Source: Pseudobutyrivibrio sp. YE44 | Lineage (GTDB): Bacteria; Bacillota; Clostridia; Lachnospirales; Lachnospiraceae | DNA: 64,000 bases | Direction: 5' to 3' | Assembly (NCBI RefSeq): GCF_900104335.1 | Contig: NZ_FMXT01000001.1 | Span: forward strand, 806,001 to 870,000 | In this document: positions 24,026 through 33,305 of the stretch, piece after piece | How positions within the stretch are numbered: the first letter of the stretch is position 1 | How the letters are laid out: each line of letters starts with the position of its first letter | Made by a program: the position numbers and the translations under genes | The notes under the pieces: generated by a model | Told to the model about the DNA's origin: nothing | The model's database searches: none | The model's input: only the letters and a program-made list of their open reading frames with translations

Positions 24026-26392
24026 TTTTCTACCTTCCTTTCCTGATTCATCTACCGAAGAATCATTTGTTACTGATTTAATTATATTGCCTGTAATGGC
24101 ATTTTTTATCCTTTTGTCTTTACTGCTATCCTGGACTTTTATCCAGTTTAATCTCAGTGCATTCGATACCACACAAAAACTTGATAATCCCATAGCTGCT
24201 GCACCAAACATTGGATTAAGAGTCCATCCAAAAGCAGCCACATAACATCCTGCTGCAAGAGGTATGCCAATTACATTATAAAAGAATGCCCAGAAAAGAT
24301 TCTCATGAATATTTCTGATGGTTGCCCTAGAAATTCTAATGGCTGCTGCAACATCTAAAATGCTTCCCTTCATCAAGACCACATCTGCCGCATCAATAGC
24401 TATATCAGTTCCTGCACCAATGGCTATACCAATATCTGCTCGTGTAAGAGCAGGAGCATCGTTAATACCATCACCTACCATTGCAACCTTACCATAAGTC
24501 ATCAGCTCTTTTATGATAGCTTCCTTTCCATCAGGAAGAACTCCTGCTACCACCTCATCCACACCAGCCTGGTCAGCAATGGCCTTTGCTGTGATTTCAT
24601 TGTCACCGGTTAGGAGCACCACGTGGATTCCCATATTCTTAAGCTGTGTAATAGCCTCTGCCGAATCTTCCTTAATGGTATCTGCAACTGCAATCATTCC
24701 AATAACAGAGGTCTCTCTTACAAATAAAACTGGGGTCTTTCCCTGTGCTGAAAGCTTTGTCATTTTAGTCTTGTGAGCTTCATCAATAGCACCAGTAATT
24801 CCAATTATAAACTTTTCATTTCCACCAGCAATTGTCTTACCTTCAAGAACAGCCTTCAAGCCGTTTCCTGATAAAGCTTCAAACTGCTCTGTCTCTGCTA
24901 ATGCTATTCCATCTTCCAAAGCCTTCTCTACAATTGCCTTTGAAATAGGATGCTCGCTTTTTACTTCAAGAGCATAGGCCGTTCTAAGCAACTCTTCTTT
25001 GCTGATACACTCTGCAGGTATAACATCTGTCACCTTCATTACACCAGTGGTAACTGTTCCTGTCTTATCAAGGGCAACTATCTGAGTTTTTCCAACCATT
25101 TCCTGCGAGGCTGCTGTTTTATATAGAATTCCTGACTTTGCTCCTACACCATTTCCAACCATAATGGCAACAGGTGTAGCAAGACCAAGGGCACAAGGGC
25201 AACTAATAACCAGCACCGAAACGGCTCTTGCAATAGCGTAGCCTACTGTCTGTCCTGCTATCAACCAAGCCACAAATGTAATGATAGCTATACCTATAAC
25301 AACAGGCACAAACACGCCTGAAACTCTATCTGCAATCTTTGCTATAGGGGCTTTTGTGGCTGCTGCATCGCTAACCATTCGAATGATTCCAGCAAGGGTT
25401 GTATCCTCGCCAACTCTTGTGGCCTCACAAATCATATAACCAGATGTATTAATGGTAGCTGCTGATACCTTATCTCCCACCTGCTTTTCAACAGGGACGC
25501 TTTCTCCTGTGAGAGCAGATTCATTAACAGAGCTTTCTCCACTAATTACCTTTCCATCCACCGGAATTGATTCCCCTGGTCGAACCACGAATCTATCACC
25601 GACCTTGACCTCTTCAATGGGAACTGTCTTTTCCACATCCCCTTCTATAATAACTGCTGTCTTAGGAGCCATCTTCATAAGAGACTTAAGAGCATCAGTG
25701 GTCTTTCCCTTTGACTTAGCTTCTAAAGTCTTTCCTACAGTAATAAGAGTAAGGATGGTTGCGGCAGATTCAAAGTAAAACTGATCCATGAAATACATTA
25801 TCTGTGTTTCATCTCCAGCAACCACTGCACCACTCATAGCAAATAAAGCATACACGCTATATCCAAAGGAGGCTGTGGCGCCAAGAGCAACTAGTGTATC
25901 CATATTTGGAGATCTATGAATCAGCCCCTTAAAACCGCTTATGAAAAACTTCTGATTTATTACCATAATAAATCCAGAAATCAAAAGTTCATACAAGCCC
26001 ATTGCCACATGATTGCCATCCATAAAAGCTGGAAGAGGCCAGTTCCATAACATATGGCCCATAGATACATACATCAGAGGGATTAAAAGAATCACTGAGG
26101 CTATCAATCGCTTTTTCAGCTTTGGTGTTTCTGTATCTTTAAGAGAATCCTCATAAGAGTTCGAAGCACCACCTGCTGTCCTTCCACTTGAGGAGCCCTT
26201 AAGGCTTGCTCCATAACCTGCAGCTTCAACTGCCTTTATTATTTCCTCTGAGGATGCGCTGCCCTCCACTCCCATAGAGTTTGTAAGAAGGCTAACAGCA
26301 CAACTATCAACACCTTCTAAGGCATTTACAGCTTTTTCAACTCTGGCCTGACAGGCAGCACAGCTCATTCCTGTTACATTGTATTGTTCCAT
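23822..26392 (-). CDS. copA: Copper-exporting P-type ATPase with N- and C-terminal metal-binding domains
   Basis: This 856-residue P1B-type pump exports Cu(I). It has an N-terminal HMA domain (GMSCAACQ), membrane segments, the metal-site CPC in [13 protein letters not shown], the phosphorylation motif DKTGTVTTG and [11 protein letters not shown]. An unusual second HMA domain ([11 protein letters not shown]) forms the last 67 residues behind a charged linker. That linker encodes an internal ribosome site and ATG, so a free CopZ-like chaperone could also be made. It is 8 bases after csoR and is surely controlled by it. Confidence 0.96.
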   Translation of the reverse strand: MEQYNVTGMSCAACQARVEKAVNALEGVDSCAVSLLTNSMGVEGSASSEEIIKAVEAAGYGASLKGSSSGRTAGGASNSYEDSLKDTETPKLKKRLIASVILLIPLMYVSMGHMLWNWPLPAFMDGNHVAMGLYELLISGFIMVINQKFFISGFKGLIHRSPNMDTLVALGATASFGYSVYALFAMSGAVVAGDETQIMYFMDQFYFESAATILTLITVGKTLEAKSKGKTTDALKSLMKMAPKTAVIIEGDVEKTVPIEEVKVGDRFVVRPGESIPVDGKVISGESSVNESALTGESVPVEKQVGDKVSAATINTSGYMICEATRVGEDTTLAGIIRMVSDAAATKAPIAKIADRVSGVFVPVVIGIAIITFVAWLIAGQTVGYAIARAVSVLVISCPCALGLATPVAIMVGNGVGAKSGILYKTAASQEMVGKTQIVALDKTGTVTTGVMKVTDVIPAECISKEELLRTAYALEVKSEHPISKAIVEKALEDGIALAETEQFEALSGNGLKAVLEGKTIAGGNEKFIIGITGAIDEAHKTKMTKLSAQGKTPVLFVRETSVIGMIAVADTIKEDSAEAITQLKNMGIHVVLLTGDNEITAKAIADQAGVDEVVAGVLPDGKEAIIKELMTYGKVAMVGDGINDAPALTRADIGIAIGAGTDIAIDAADVVLMKGSILDVAAAIRISRATIRNIHENLFWAFFYNVIGIPLAAGCYVAAFGWTLNPMFGAAAMGLSSFCVVSNALRLNWIKVQDSSKDKRIKNAITGNIIKSVTNDSSVDESGKEGRKMKITVNGMMCQHCEAHVKKALEAIDGIESAVASHEENLVTLETSKDVDEALIKAAVEEAGYEYVGIK

Positions 26393-26400
26393 AACTCCAC

Positions 26401-26739
26401 CTATTTCATAAGCTTCTGTAAAGTAACCACAAGCTCATCTATAATCTCATCATTACCTTCACGAATATTATCTGCTACACAGGTGCGCATATGATTTGCT
26501 AGAAGCACCTTGTTGAAACTATTAAGTGCACTTGTGATTGCTGATACCTGAATCAAGATATCTGTACAGTATGCATCATTTTCAAGCATGCCTTCTACAC
26601 CTCTCACCTGACCTTCGATTCGTTTGAGACGATTCATTAAATCCTTAAACTCTTTTTCGTCTCTATCTTTTGTTTTGCCTGAACAACAGCAACATTCTGC
26701 TGTTTCTTCTATATCATGATTATGTTTTGACTCTGCCAT
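26401..26739 (-). CDS. csoR: CsoR-family copper-sensing repressor
   Basis: This 112-residue DUF156/CsoR protein has core [18 protein letters not shown] and the Cu(I) ligand triad: Cys in DAYCTDIL, His and Cys in [10 protein letters not shown]. The N-terminal extension [16 protein letters not shown] is His- and Cys-rich, which is uncommon and may bind additional metal. It precedes copA and lies behind two copies of the CsoR operator, giving autoregulated copper efflux. Confidence 0.94.
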   Translation of the reverse strand: MAESKHNHDIEETAECCCCSGKTKDRDEKEFKDLMNRLKRIEGQVRGVEGMLENDAYCTDILIQVSAITSALNSFNKVLLANHMRTCVADNIREGNDEIIDELVVTLQKLMK

Positions 26740-26759
26740 ATAAACCTCCTAAATAATAC

Positions 26760-26819
26760 ATACCCCCTCAGGGTATCTATATCTAACCCCAATATATACC
26801 CCCGCAGGGTATTTGTCAA
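26760..26819 (-). promoter_or_regulatory. csoR-copA promoter with two CsoR operators
   Basis: Two pseudo-palindromes, ATACCCCCTCAGGGTAT (26760-26776) and ATACCCCCGCAGGGTAT (26796-26812), match the CsoR box. A promoter, TTGACA (26814-26819) and TATATT 17 bases downstream, has the second box in its spacer. Copper-free CsoR would block it. Confidence 0.9.
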
Positions 26820-26945
26820 TATATTATCCTAAGAACTTCCTCTCCTAATGTATTACCTCCTACTACAGCACAATTCACCAAATGATAATATATTTCATAT
26901 ATGATATGATTTAGGTGACTATAAACAAATAAAAAGGTGAACAAT

Positions 26946-28667
26946 ATGACATACAAATATACTCATATACTAAGTACAATCCTATTAGTTGTTGGTGTTG
27001 CTCTATGCCTTTGGGCTGGAGTAAAAGTACTAAACACTATAGATATTCGACAAGGTATCGATAACTCCGTTGATAGTGGCTACAGCTTTGATATTAATGA
27101 TTTCCATGTGGAGCTTGACGTTGATGAGCACAAGTCTGTCCAGGTACAGGAAAAGATTGATGTTAATTTCCATTATGATTATAACCATGGCATTTATAGA
27201 TTTATCCCTGAATGGCTAATCTACACCGCAAAGGATGGAAAGGCCACTTCTCATAGGTATAAAATTTCAGACTTAAAATGCTCTGGTGAGAAATACGAAG
27301 TAGACACCATTAAGGGAAAACAACGCATTAAAATTGGTGACCCTAACATCTATTTGGATGCAGGCCCTCATACCTACAACATTAGTTATACATACGATAT
27401 GGGTACTGATCCTTATGATGGCTTCGATGAATTTATCTTCCACGCCTATGGAGATTACTGGGGACCATCAATTGACCACAGTTCCATAACCATCAACTTT
27501 CCAAAAGAGCTTCCTGAAGATACTAAGGTTCATTTCTTCACGGACAAAACCAGACACTGGGACGATACCGATAAAGTAACCTATCAAATTAATGGCTCGA
27601 CTCTTACAGCTAGCTATAACGACGTCTTATATCGCTCCCTTACTGTAGATGTAGAATTACCTGAGGGCTACTTTGAAGAAGGCAGCAACAATTATGGTTA
27701 CGTCGCTCTTATAATATGTATACTATGTCTTGTTGCAGGAATTGTCTTTTTCATTTTATGGGTTTTAAATGGACGAGATTTCAAAGAGTATGCAGAAGAG
27801 ATTGTTTTTAATGCTCATGATAATTTAGATGCTGCAGAAATTGGTTATGCCTACAAGAAGGCCACTGGAAGAAAATTAACAATCGCACTTATCATTTCAT
27901 TAGCTGCCAAAGGCTACATCACAATCCGTACATCAGCAGATGCAAAAAGCATTAAGGTTGAACGAGAAAAGGGCGCTGACACTTTCCTTTCTGCTAATGA
28001 GCTTTTGGTTTACAGACAGCTGTTTTCTTCAGGAAGCTCTACCGACTTAGCTACCAACAAAACCTTCTATCAGGTATTTAATCAAGTTGACAAATGTGTT
28101 GTCTCCTCTTTGGAGGAAAAAATCCATGATATGAAGTCGGCAAAACTAAAACTATACTCAGGTCTATGTCTTGTAATTAATGTAATTCTTCTTAAGTTGG
28201 CCTATTGTAATATAGAAGATTTAAATCCAAAGCTTAATTATTTATACCTGCTTGCAGCCATCGGATTAGCACTTCATATTTTTGCTACCATTGTTATGGA
28301 GCGAAAGACTCAGTACGGAGAGGATCTATTCAATCGAATCAAAGCCTTTAGGAATTACTTGATTGAAGTTGATAAGAATCAAATTAACAACTACACCGAA
28401 AACAATCCTAATTATATATACGAGCTTATGGCCTATGCCTACGTATTAGATGTTTCAAAAATTTGGATTAACAAATTTGATATTCCTAATGATCCTGCCT
28501 TTGACTACATCTATAATATGGATAATTATTACAACTATGTTTACACTCCAGCTAGATCATCATCTTCCTCTTCTTCATCCTCTTCTAGTGGATGTTCAAG
28601 CTGTGGCGGTGGCTGCTCAAGCTGTGGTGGCGGATGTTCCTCTTGTGGAGGTGGCGGCTCTTGGTAG
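26946..28667 (+). CDS. DUF2207 membrane protein with Cys-Gly repeat tail
   Basis: This protein of about 573 residues has an N-terminal membrane segment and an extracellular DUF2207 beta-rich domain. A membrane segment near residues 247-272 and two more near 400-440 follow. The end is striking: about ten serines, then CSSCGGG three times, and GSW. Related DUF2207 proteins often end in Gly-Ser tails, but tandem cysteines are unusual. AAAAAGGTGAACAAT precedes the ATG at 26946. A radical SAM/SPASM gene starts 12 bases after the stop, suggesting the tail is modified after translation. Function unknown. Confidence 0.82.
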   Translation: MTYKYTHILSTILLVVGVALCLWAGVKVLNTIDIRQGIDNSVDSGYSFDINDFHVELDVDEHKSVQVQEKIDVNFHYDYNHGIYRFIPEWLIYTAKDGKATSHRYKISDLKCSGEKYEVDTIKGKQRIKIGDPNIYLDAGPHTYNISYTYDMGTDPYDGFDEFIFHAYGDYWGPSIDHSSITINFPKELPEDTKVHFFTDKTRHWDDTDKVTYQINGSTLTASYNDVLYRSLTVDVELPEGYFEEGSNNYGYVALIICILCLVAGIVFFILWVLNGRDFKEYAEEIVFNAHDNLDAAEIGYAYKKATGRKLTIALIISLAAKGYITIRTSADAKSIKVEREKGADTFLSANELLVYRQLFSSGSSTDLATNKTFYQVFNQVDKCVVSSLEEKIHDMKSAKLKLYSGLCLVINVILLKLAYCNIEDLNPKLNYLYLLAAIGLALHIFATIVMERKTQYGEDLFNRIKAFRNYLIEVDKNQINNYTENNPNYIYELMAYAYVLDVSKIWINKFDIPNDPAFDYIYNMDNYYNYVYTPARSSSSSSSSSSSGCSSCGGGCSSCGGGCSSCGGGGSW

Positions 28668-28678
28668 GAGAATTTGTA

Positions 28679-29662
28679 ATGCAATGGCATATCGGTGAAG
28701 CCTGTAATTTAAAATGCCTTCACTGCTATCAGGAAAGTCATACGCCTATACAATTAGAATATGATCAGCTTTTATCTATCCTCAATCAGTATAGACAGCT
28801 TCTTAAAAAGCTTGATGTAAAAGGACATATAAATCTTACTGGAGGAGAGCCCCTTTGCTCTCCTCACTTTTATAAACTGTTGGAGGAATTTAAAAAGGAT
28901 AGTGATTTGTACAGCTTTTCTATTCTGACTAATGGTACCCTTATTACCCCTGAGGTAGCAGAAAAAATAAGTAGCTACAATCCTGAATATGTTCAGGTGA
29001 GCCTTGAAGGTGGAAAGCGTACCAATGACTATATTCGAGGCAAAGGCGTATACAAAAAGGTTGGTAAAGCAATTGACTCCCTAAAAAAATTCGGAATCTT
29101 TGTTTCCATATCCTTCACCGCCACAAAGATAAATTGCAAAGAATTTCCTAAGGTGGTTAAGTTTGCCAAGAAGCATAAGGTTGATAATGTATGGTCTGAT
29201 AGATTTATCCCCCTTGGAGATGAAAAAGATGTAGAGCTTATAATGGATAGCAAAGAAACTGCAGCGTATCTTAAGCTGATGCAAGCTGAACGCTTTAAGC
29301 TTATGCAAAAGCATAGCAAAACCAGGATTTCCATGTATCGTGCACTGCAATTCATCTTCACCAACGACTATCCATACCAGTGTACCGCAGGAGATAGTCT
29401 CCTGACTGTTATGGAAAACGGTGACCTGGTACCTTGTCGTCGTATGCCTATTGTAGTAGGTAATCTTCTTTCTGAGGATATGTACGAGCTATACATGAAT
29501 AGCCCAACCTTGAAGATGTTAAGAGAAGATACTACTCCTGAGGATTGTAAGGGCTGCGAGCATGAAACCTTCTGCAAGGGCGGCTTGAAATGCTTAACCT
29601 ATGCTCTCTATAAAGATTTAAACCATAAGGATGTTGGTTGCACTGACGCTTTATACGAATAG
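28679..29662 (+). CDS. Radical SAM/SPASM protein, putative maturase of the DUF2207 tail
   Basis: This 327-residue protein has the canonical cluster Cys9-x3-Cys13-x2-Cys16 in GEACNLKCLHCYQES, followed by LTGGEPL and ILTNGTLIT. Its C-terminal SPASM-like region has cysteines in YQCTAGDS, LVPCRRMP and DCKGCEHETFCKGGLKC, enough for auxiliary [4Fe-4S] clusters. I start at 28679 because TAGGAG sits before that ATG; the longer frame runs back through the repeats of the preceding gene. SPASM enzymes mature peptides and enzymes by modifying Cys, Tyr or other side chains. The adjacent Cys-repeat tail is the obvious candidate substrate. Confidence 0.88.
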   Translation: MQWHIGEACNLKCLHCYQESHTPIQLEYDQLLSILNQYRQLLKKLDVKGHINLTGGEPLCSPHFYKLLEEFKKDSDLYSFSILTNGTLITPEVAEKISSYNPEYVQVSLEGGKRTNDYIRGKGVYKKVGKAIDSLKKFGIFVSISFTATKINCKEFPKVVKFAKKHKVDNVWSDRFIPLGDEKDVELIMDSKETAAYLKLMQAERFKLMQKHSKTRISMYRALQFIFTNDYPYQCTAGDSLLTVMENGDLVPCRRMPIVVGNLLSEDMYELYMNSPTLKMLREDTTPEDCKGCEHETFCKGGLKCLTYALYKDLNHKDVGCTDALYE

Positions 29663-29680
29663 AAGAATAAGATATTAAAA

Positions 29681-29708
29681 TGCCCCAAGGCTTTAAAGCC
29701 CTGGGGTA
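29681..29708. terminator. Bidirectional terminator
   Basis: A near-perfect 14-bp stem (TGCCCCAAGGCTTT with its complement, one mismatch) is followed by TTTTTT on the plus strand. On the minus strand it overlaps the last codons of the convergent TPR gene and is followed by TTTTAAT. Confidence 0.82.
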
Positions 29709-30313
29709 TTTTTTACAAGATTGTTTACTGCACTTCTATCCAATTCTGCATAAACATTCTGTCCAACCGCTGTAAAATAATCAGCTCGACAATTCAATGC
29801 CCTAATAAGCTCATTATTGTCACCAGCAGTTTTGAAATTATTGATGGCACTGTCTATGCTACTTCTAGCCTTGGAGTTCTTTTTTGCATCCATATAATAG
29901 GAATAAAGCATAAGCTGAATCTTTCCACAAGCTCGTCTATCCTTATTTTTCTTCAGTTCTTTCAATAGAATATTTTCTGCTTCAGACACTTGATTCATCT
30001 TATACAGACAGTTTGAGCGAAACATCTGTAGATTTGCACTATCCTCATCGCAACGCTGAATGGTCTTTAGCTTTTCAGCCTCATCAATATAATGTAACGC
30101 TTCACTATATGCTTCCATTGCCATATAGATATTTGCAATGTTAAGCAGGGTATGTCCGCTAAACTGTTCCAGCTTAAGCTGTTGCTGTGCCTTCAATATT
30201 TCATGGTAAATATTTAATGCATCATCAAGTCTACATTCGTTTAAAGCCATAGCTGCTCTCATATCCATCTCATGGAGAATATCAGCAATTTGCTTTACCT
30301 CACTTCGGCCCAT
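29693..30313 (-). CDS. TPR-like protein, last gene of the DUF2589 cluster
   Basis: This 206-residue, mostly helical protein has repeated tetratricopeptide-like pairs such as LLNIANIYMAMEAYSEALHYIDEA, which suggest a scaffold for protein contacts. No signal peptide or membrane segment. It starts 4 bases after the stop of another helical gene and its end lies inside a terminator, so it closes the cluster that begins at 35053. No specific function recognised. Confidence 0.7.
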   Translation of the reverse strand: MGRSEVKQIADILHEMDMRAAMALNECRLDDALNIYHEILKAQQQLKLEQFSGHTLLNIANIYMAMEAYSEALHYIDEAEKLKTIQRCDEDSANLQMFRSNCLYKMNQVSEAENILLKELKKNKDRRACGKIQLMLYSYYMDAKKNSKARSSIDSAINNFKTAGDNNELIRALNCRADYFTAVGQNVYAELDRSAVNNLVKNTPGL

Positions 30314-30317
30314 AACA

Positions 30318-30968
30318 TTAAACCTCCAGCTTTTTTATCTCTTCACTTATTAGTTCAGCTCTCTTGTCATTTAAATAAGGCATAACCGCTCTAAAAAGTT
30401 TAAGGGCTGCTTCTTTATCACCATTTCTCTCATATCTAAGTCCCTGTCTCATAATCTCAAGAGAAATTTGTTTTAAAATAGTAGAAACAAAAACTTTATC
30501 ATCCTCAGTCCTGATCTGCTTTTTAGCATTATAGGAATTATCTAATGCAAAACAGAAATCCTCAGGCTTTAAGAAATCCTCCACTTCCTCTATTTCCACT
30601 ATTCCATTCATTCTCTCTGGTGCCACCAATATTAATTCGAAAATACGATATGCCATAGAATGGAGATTTTCCTCTGCAGTTAATCTACCCTCAACAGCTA
30701 CGCTTTTACGTACTGCCTCTTCAGCATAATATAGGGCTTTATCAAAAAGTTCCCTACAATAAGCTACCTTTGAAAAGTTAACAAGCTGCTCAACAATTAC
30801 ATCATTACAATTGTAAAAGGACAACACGGTCATAGCCTCCTGAAAAACTTCCTCAGCCTGCTTAAACTCCTTATCCTCGTCAACCGCTATGGATATAGCA
30901 AGATTGATTCGTTCCTTCAATTGATTTCCTACTGCCTTTACCTGTTCCTCAAATGCTAAATCTGCCAT
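30318..30968 (-). CDS. Helical-repeat (TPR-like) protein of the DUF2589 cluster
   Basis: This 216-residue protein is predicted all-helical, with TPR-like stretches FDKALYYAEEAVRKS and GDKEAALKLFRAVMPYL. I start at 30968, where GGGGGG lies 9 bases before ATG; the frame opens further upstream to 31022 without a ribosome site. It overlaps the end of the preceding Lys-rich gene by 20 bases, indicating translational coupling. No membrane or signal segment. Not recognised as a named family. Confidence 0.7.
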   Translation of the reverse strand: MADLAFEEQVKAVGNQLKERINLAISIAVDEDKEFKQAEEVFQEAMTVLSFYNCNDVIVEQLVNFSKVAYCRELFDKALYYAEEAVRKSVAVEGRLTAEENLHSMAYRIFELILVAPERMNGIVEIEEVEDFLKPEDFCFALDNSYNAKKQIRTEDDKVFVSTILKQISLEIMRQGLRYERNGDKEAALKLFRAVMPYLNDKRAELISEEIKKLEV

Positions 30969-31851
30969 TGTCAAGTGCCCCCCTTCTTTTACTTGTGTTA
31001 TCAGTATCCATACTAAAGACATTAGATTGTTTGTGCCTAGATGTGGAATCTAATGACATAAAACTCGTTTTAGCCTTTCCATTATCAAACATTTTTCGTT
31101 GATTACTTACTGGCTTTACATTAAAGCTCATATTATTTTTCCGAACTGACGGTTTAGATGTTTTTTTCTTAACAGGTTTAATAATTGGATCGTCTTTAAC
31201 TTTTTTTTCAGTAAGTTTCTTATTATCTTTTTTGTTAGTAGATATTTCTAGATTCTTACGAGTCTTTACTCTCTCTACTTCTACTTTTTTCTTTTTAGGC
31301 TTTGTTTCCGCTTTTTTTATTTCTTGGGATTTTGTTTTCTTAGTAACCTCAAGTGTTTTCGGTGCCTTTGTCGGCTTTGTAGCTTTTGAAACTCTAGATG
31401 ATTTTGAAGCCTTTACCGTTTTTGAAATATACGTCTTTTTCTTAGGCTTCTTTATTTCCCCCATTTTCTTCTTAAGATTATCAAAATCATCAGCACTTAA
31501 TTGGCCAAAGCCTTTCTTTTTAGGCTCAGATCTAACAACTTTTATCCATTCTCTTGGTGTAGCCGGCTTATAATCAAGACTAAAGGTGAAATCATCGAAT
31601 ACATCTGGCTCATCTTTATCTAGACTATCCAGCTGAAACGCAGAATCCACCTCATCAGAAGAACCATCTCCTAAAGCCCCTTCCTTCTCGGATTGTCCCT
31701 CTGATGAAGCTTCTGATGCAGACTCGTTAAAAACAAAGATTTCTTCATTTTCCCAAGGTAAATCTTCCCCTTCGTCCTCACATTCCTCTGAAAAAAGAAG
31801 CTGCTCTAATTCGTCTAATTCAGTTGTCCCCTTCATCTCATAGCTTTCCAT
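30949..31851 (-). CDS. Disordered Lys-rich protein with acidic N-terminus
   Basis: This protein of about 300 residues has a strongly acidic first third (ELEQLLFSEECEDEGEDLPWENEE) and a strongly basic middle rich in Lys, Thr and Ser. It ends with MFDNGKAKTSF and SKRRGALDNGRFSI-type motifs. It is low complexity and probably disordered; KKP and KKT repeats resemble DNA-, RNA- or polymer-binding tails. I place the start at 31851, with GAGGA 11 bases upstream; another ATG lies five codons later. It lies within the DUF2589 cluster, after a hairpin. Function unknown. Confidence 0.65.
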   Translation of the reverse strand: MESYEMKGTTELDELEQLLFSEECEDEGEDLPWENEEIFVFNESASEASSEGQSEKEGALGDGSSDEVDSAFQLDSLDKDEPDVFDDFTFSLDYKPATPREWIKVVRSEPKKKGFGQLSADDFDNLKKKMGEIKKPKKKTYISKTVKASKSSRVSKATKPTKAPKTLEVTKKTKSQEIKKAETKPKKKKVEVERVKTRKNLEISTNKKDNKKLTEKKVKDDPIIKPVKKKTSKPSVRKNNMSFNVKPVSNQRKMFDNGKAKTSFMSLDSTSRHKQSNVFSMDTDNTSKRRGALDNGRFSI

Positions 31852-31874
31852 TTGACATCCAATCCTCAAAATAG

Positions 31875-31915
31875 GAGCATCTCACCGAATCCAGCTTGAG
31901 CACAATGAGATGCTC
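31875..31915 (-). terminator. Intra-cluster hairpin
   Basis: A perfect 10-bp stem, GAGCATCTCA with its complement around a 21-base loop, lies between two genes of the DUF2589 cluster and is followed on the minus strand by CTATTTTG. It could act as a partial terminator or processing site that lowers expression of the last three genes. Confidence 0.55.
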
Positions 31916-31930
31916 TTATCCCTTTAACTG

Positions 31931-32599
31931 CTAAGTGTTCTCATTAACTAATGCAACAATTTCCTTTTGATTCTTTTCTAAAGCTGCAGTTGCATCATCC
32001 AGACTCTTTTGACATTTAGCAATTTCGATTTCGAAATACTTTTCCATCACCTTGTTTCTCATGTCTATAAGCTGAGAAATTGTCTGGTTTGGTGGAACAG
32101 GCACCAATCTGGTTCTAAGCAAGCTAGAACCCTCAGCGCTGTAATTGTACTTGTTTGAGTAAGTAGCATCCACCGTTGTAGACCTGGTAACAGGACGCTT
32201 TTTCTCTGTCTTATCCTCGACATCTCTCTTAGAATTTCTATTTCTGGTGTACTCACGCTCTCTAGAAATTTTAATTGCAATCTTGACTTCAATAATAGTC
32301 TCAGCAAATTGGTAGAAAGTTGGTTGAAAGCCTGCACCAATCATAGAAGTTAGCATTGGTGCATCGTTAATGCTAAATGGATTGTTAGAATTCTCTTCAT
32401 CACCTAGTTTATTAGGATCATATGAGCTGTTATATGATACTGATACGAATGGTAATGAAACGGTTCCATCAACTCCCATCTCTTTTAATAGAGTAATAGA
32501 GTTTTGATCCAACGCGTATTGAGCATTAGCAATGGCTTCACCCAAGCTTGTGACCATATCTGCAAATGGCACATCCAAAAGCTGTGTTCCAATACTCAT
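31931..32599 (-). CDS. DUF2589-like protein A
   Basis: This 222-residue protein opens SIGTQLLDVPFADMVTSLGEAIANAQYALDQNS and resembles the DUF2589 family. A beta-rich core contains MIGAGFQPTFYQF, ETIIEVKIAIKIS and EGSSLLRTRLVPVPPN. A helical C-terminus follows. It shares these blocks with the next upstream gene, so the two are tandem paralogues. No signal peptide or membrane segment. DUF2589 has no established function that I know; homo- or hetero-oligomeric assembly is plausible because several relatives are encoded together. Confidence 0.7.
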   Translation of the reverse strand: MSIGTQLLDVPFADMVTSLGEAIANAQYALDQNSITLLKEMGVDGTVSLPFVSVSYNSSYDPNKLGDEENSNNPFSINDAPMLTSMIGAGFQPTFYQFAETIIEVKIAIKISREREYTRNRNSKRDVEDKTEKKRPVTRSTTVDATYSNKYNYSAEGSSLLRTRLVPVPPNQTISQLIDMRNKVMEKYFEIEIAKCQKSLDDATAALEKNQKEIVALVNENT

Positions 32600-32654
32600 A
32601 ATTTAATCTCCTTAACATTTTGATTTCTACGAGACTTCACTAGGACATAATTTT

Positions 32655-33263
32655 TTATTTTTTGTTACCATCGTCCTTATTTTTATCCTTGTCAGAATCC
32701 TTTTTTGAATTCTTGTCAGTATCCTCGCTAGAACCACCTTCTCCTTCCTTATTCTCTTCTTCGTTCTCGCCAGCAGCTTCTTCCAAATCACCTATAAGCT
32801 TCTCATACTTTTTCTGTTCCACTTTAAGCTTTAATTCCAATAGCTTCTGTAAAAACTCATTAGGTGGAACCGGTGTAATCTTGGTTCGAATTAAGCTAGA
32901 ACCTTCAACAGAGTAAGAGTACTTTGATGAATAAGATGCATTTACTGAAGCGCAGAAACATTTTACTTTGGCAGATACAGATGCCTCTGTGGACTTGCTC
33001 ATAGTAATTGAAATCTTTACTTCAATAATCGTATCAGTGAATTGATAAAAGGTAGGCTGAAAGCCTGCACCAATCATTGATACTTTTTCTGAACCATCTG
33101 CTGTTGGAATTACAACAGGTGCTTTATCAACATCACCCATCATAGCAGCAATTTCGCAGCTGGCCTTGTCCATCTTGTATTGGCCTTCGGCTATAGCTAG
33201 TGCTAACTGCATGACCATATCACCAAATGGTACATTTAAAAGTTCTTGACCTATTGATGCCAT
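32655..33263 (-). CDS. DUF2589-like protein B with charged tail
   Basis: This 202-residue paralogue of protein A has GQELLNVPFGDMVMQLALAIAEGQYKMDKAS, then MIGAGFQPTFYQF, DTIIEVKISITMS and EGSSLIRTKITPVPPN. The last 40 residues are a Lys/Asp/Glu/Ser-rich disordered tail (SKKDSDKDKNKDDGNKK). KVKCFCASVNASYSSKYSY carries two cysteines not found in A. AAAGGAGGAGC precedes the ATG. Function unknown; most likely a partner of A in a complex. Confidence 0.7.
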   Translation of the reverse strand: MASIGQELLNVPFGDMVMQLALAIAEGQYKMDKASCEIAAMMGDVDKAPVVIPTADGSEKVSMIGAGFQPTFYQFTDTIIEVKISITMSKSTEASVSAKVKCFCASVNASYSSKYSYSVEGSSLIRTKITPVPPNEFLQKLLELKLKVEQKKYEKLIGDLEEAAGENEEENKEGEGGSSEDTDKNSKKDSDKDKNKDDGNKK

Positions 33264-33305
33264 ATAGCTCCTCCTTTCTTGGTCAATATTCTAAACATCG
33301 CAAAA

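Noticed and set aside
26937-26945. GTG start for the DUF2207 protein
   Set aside because: The GTG lies inside the AAGGTGA ribosome site that serves the ATG at 26946.
28592-28678. Longer N-terminus of the SPASM protein
   Set aside because: The extension is only the out-of-frame reading of the Cys-Gly repeat of the preceding gene, and a clear ribosome site marks 28679.
31232-31573. Phe-rich 113-codon plus-strand frame
   Set aside because: It is the reverse reading of the Lys-rich repeat protein (AAA/AAG codons give TTT/CTT), not a real membrane protein.
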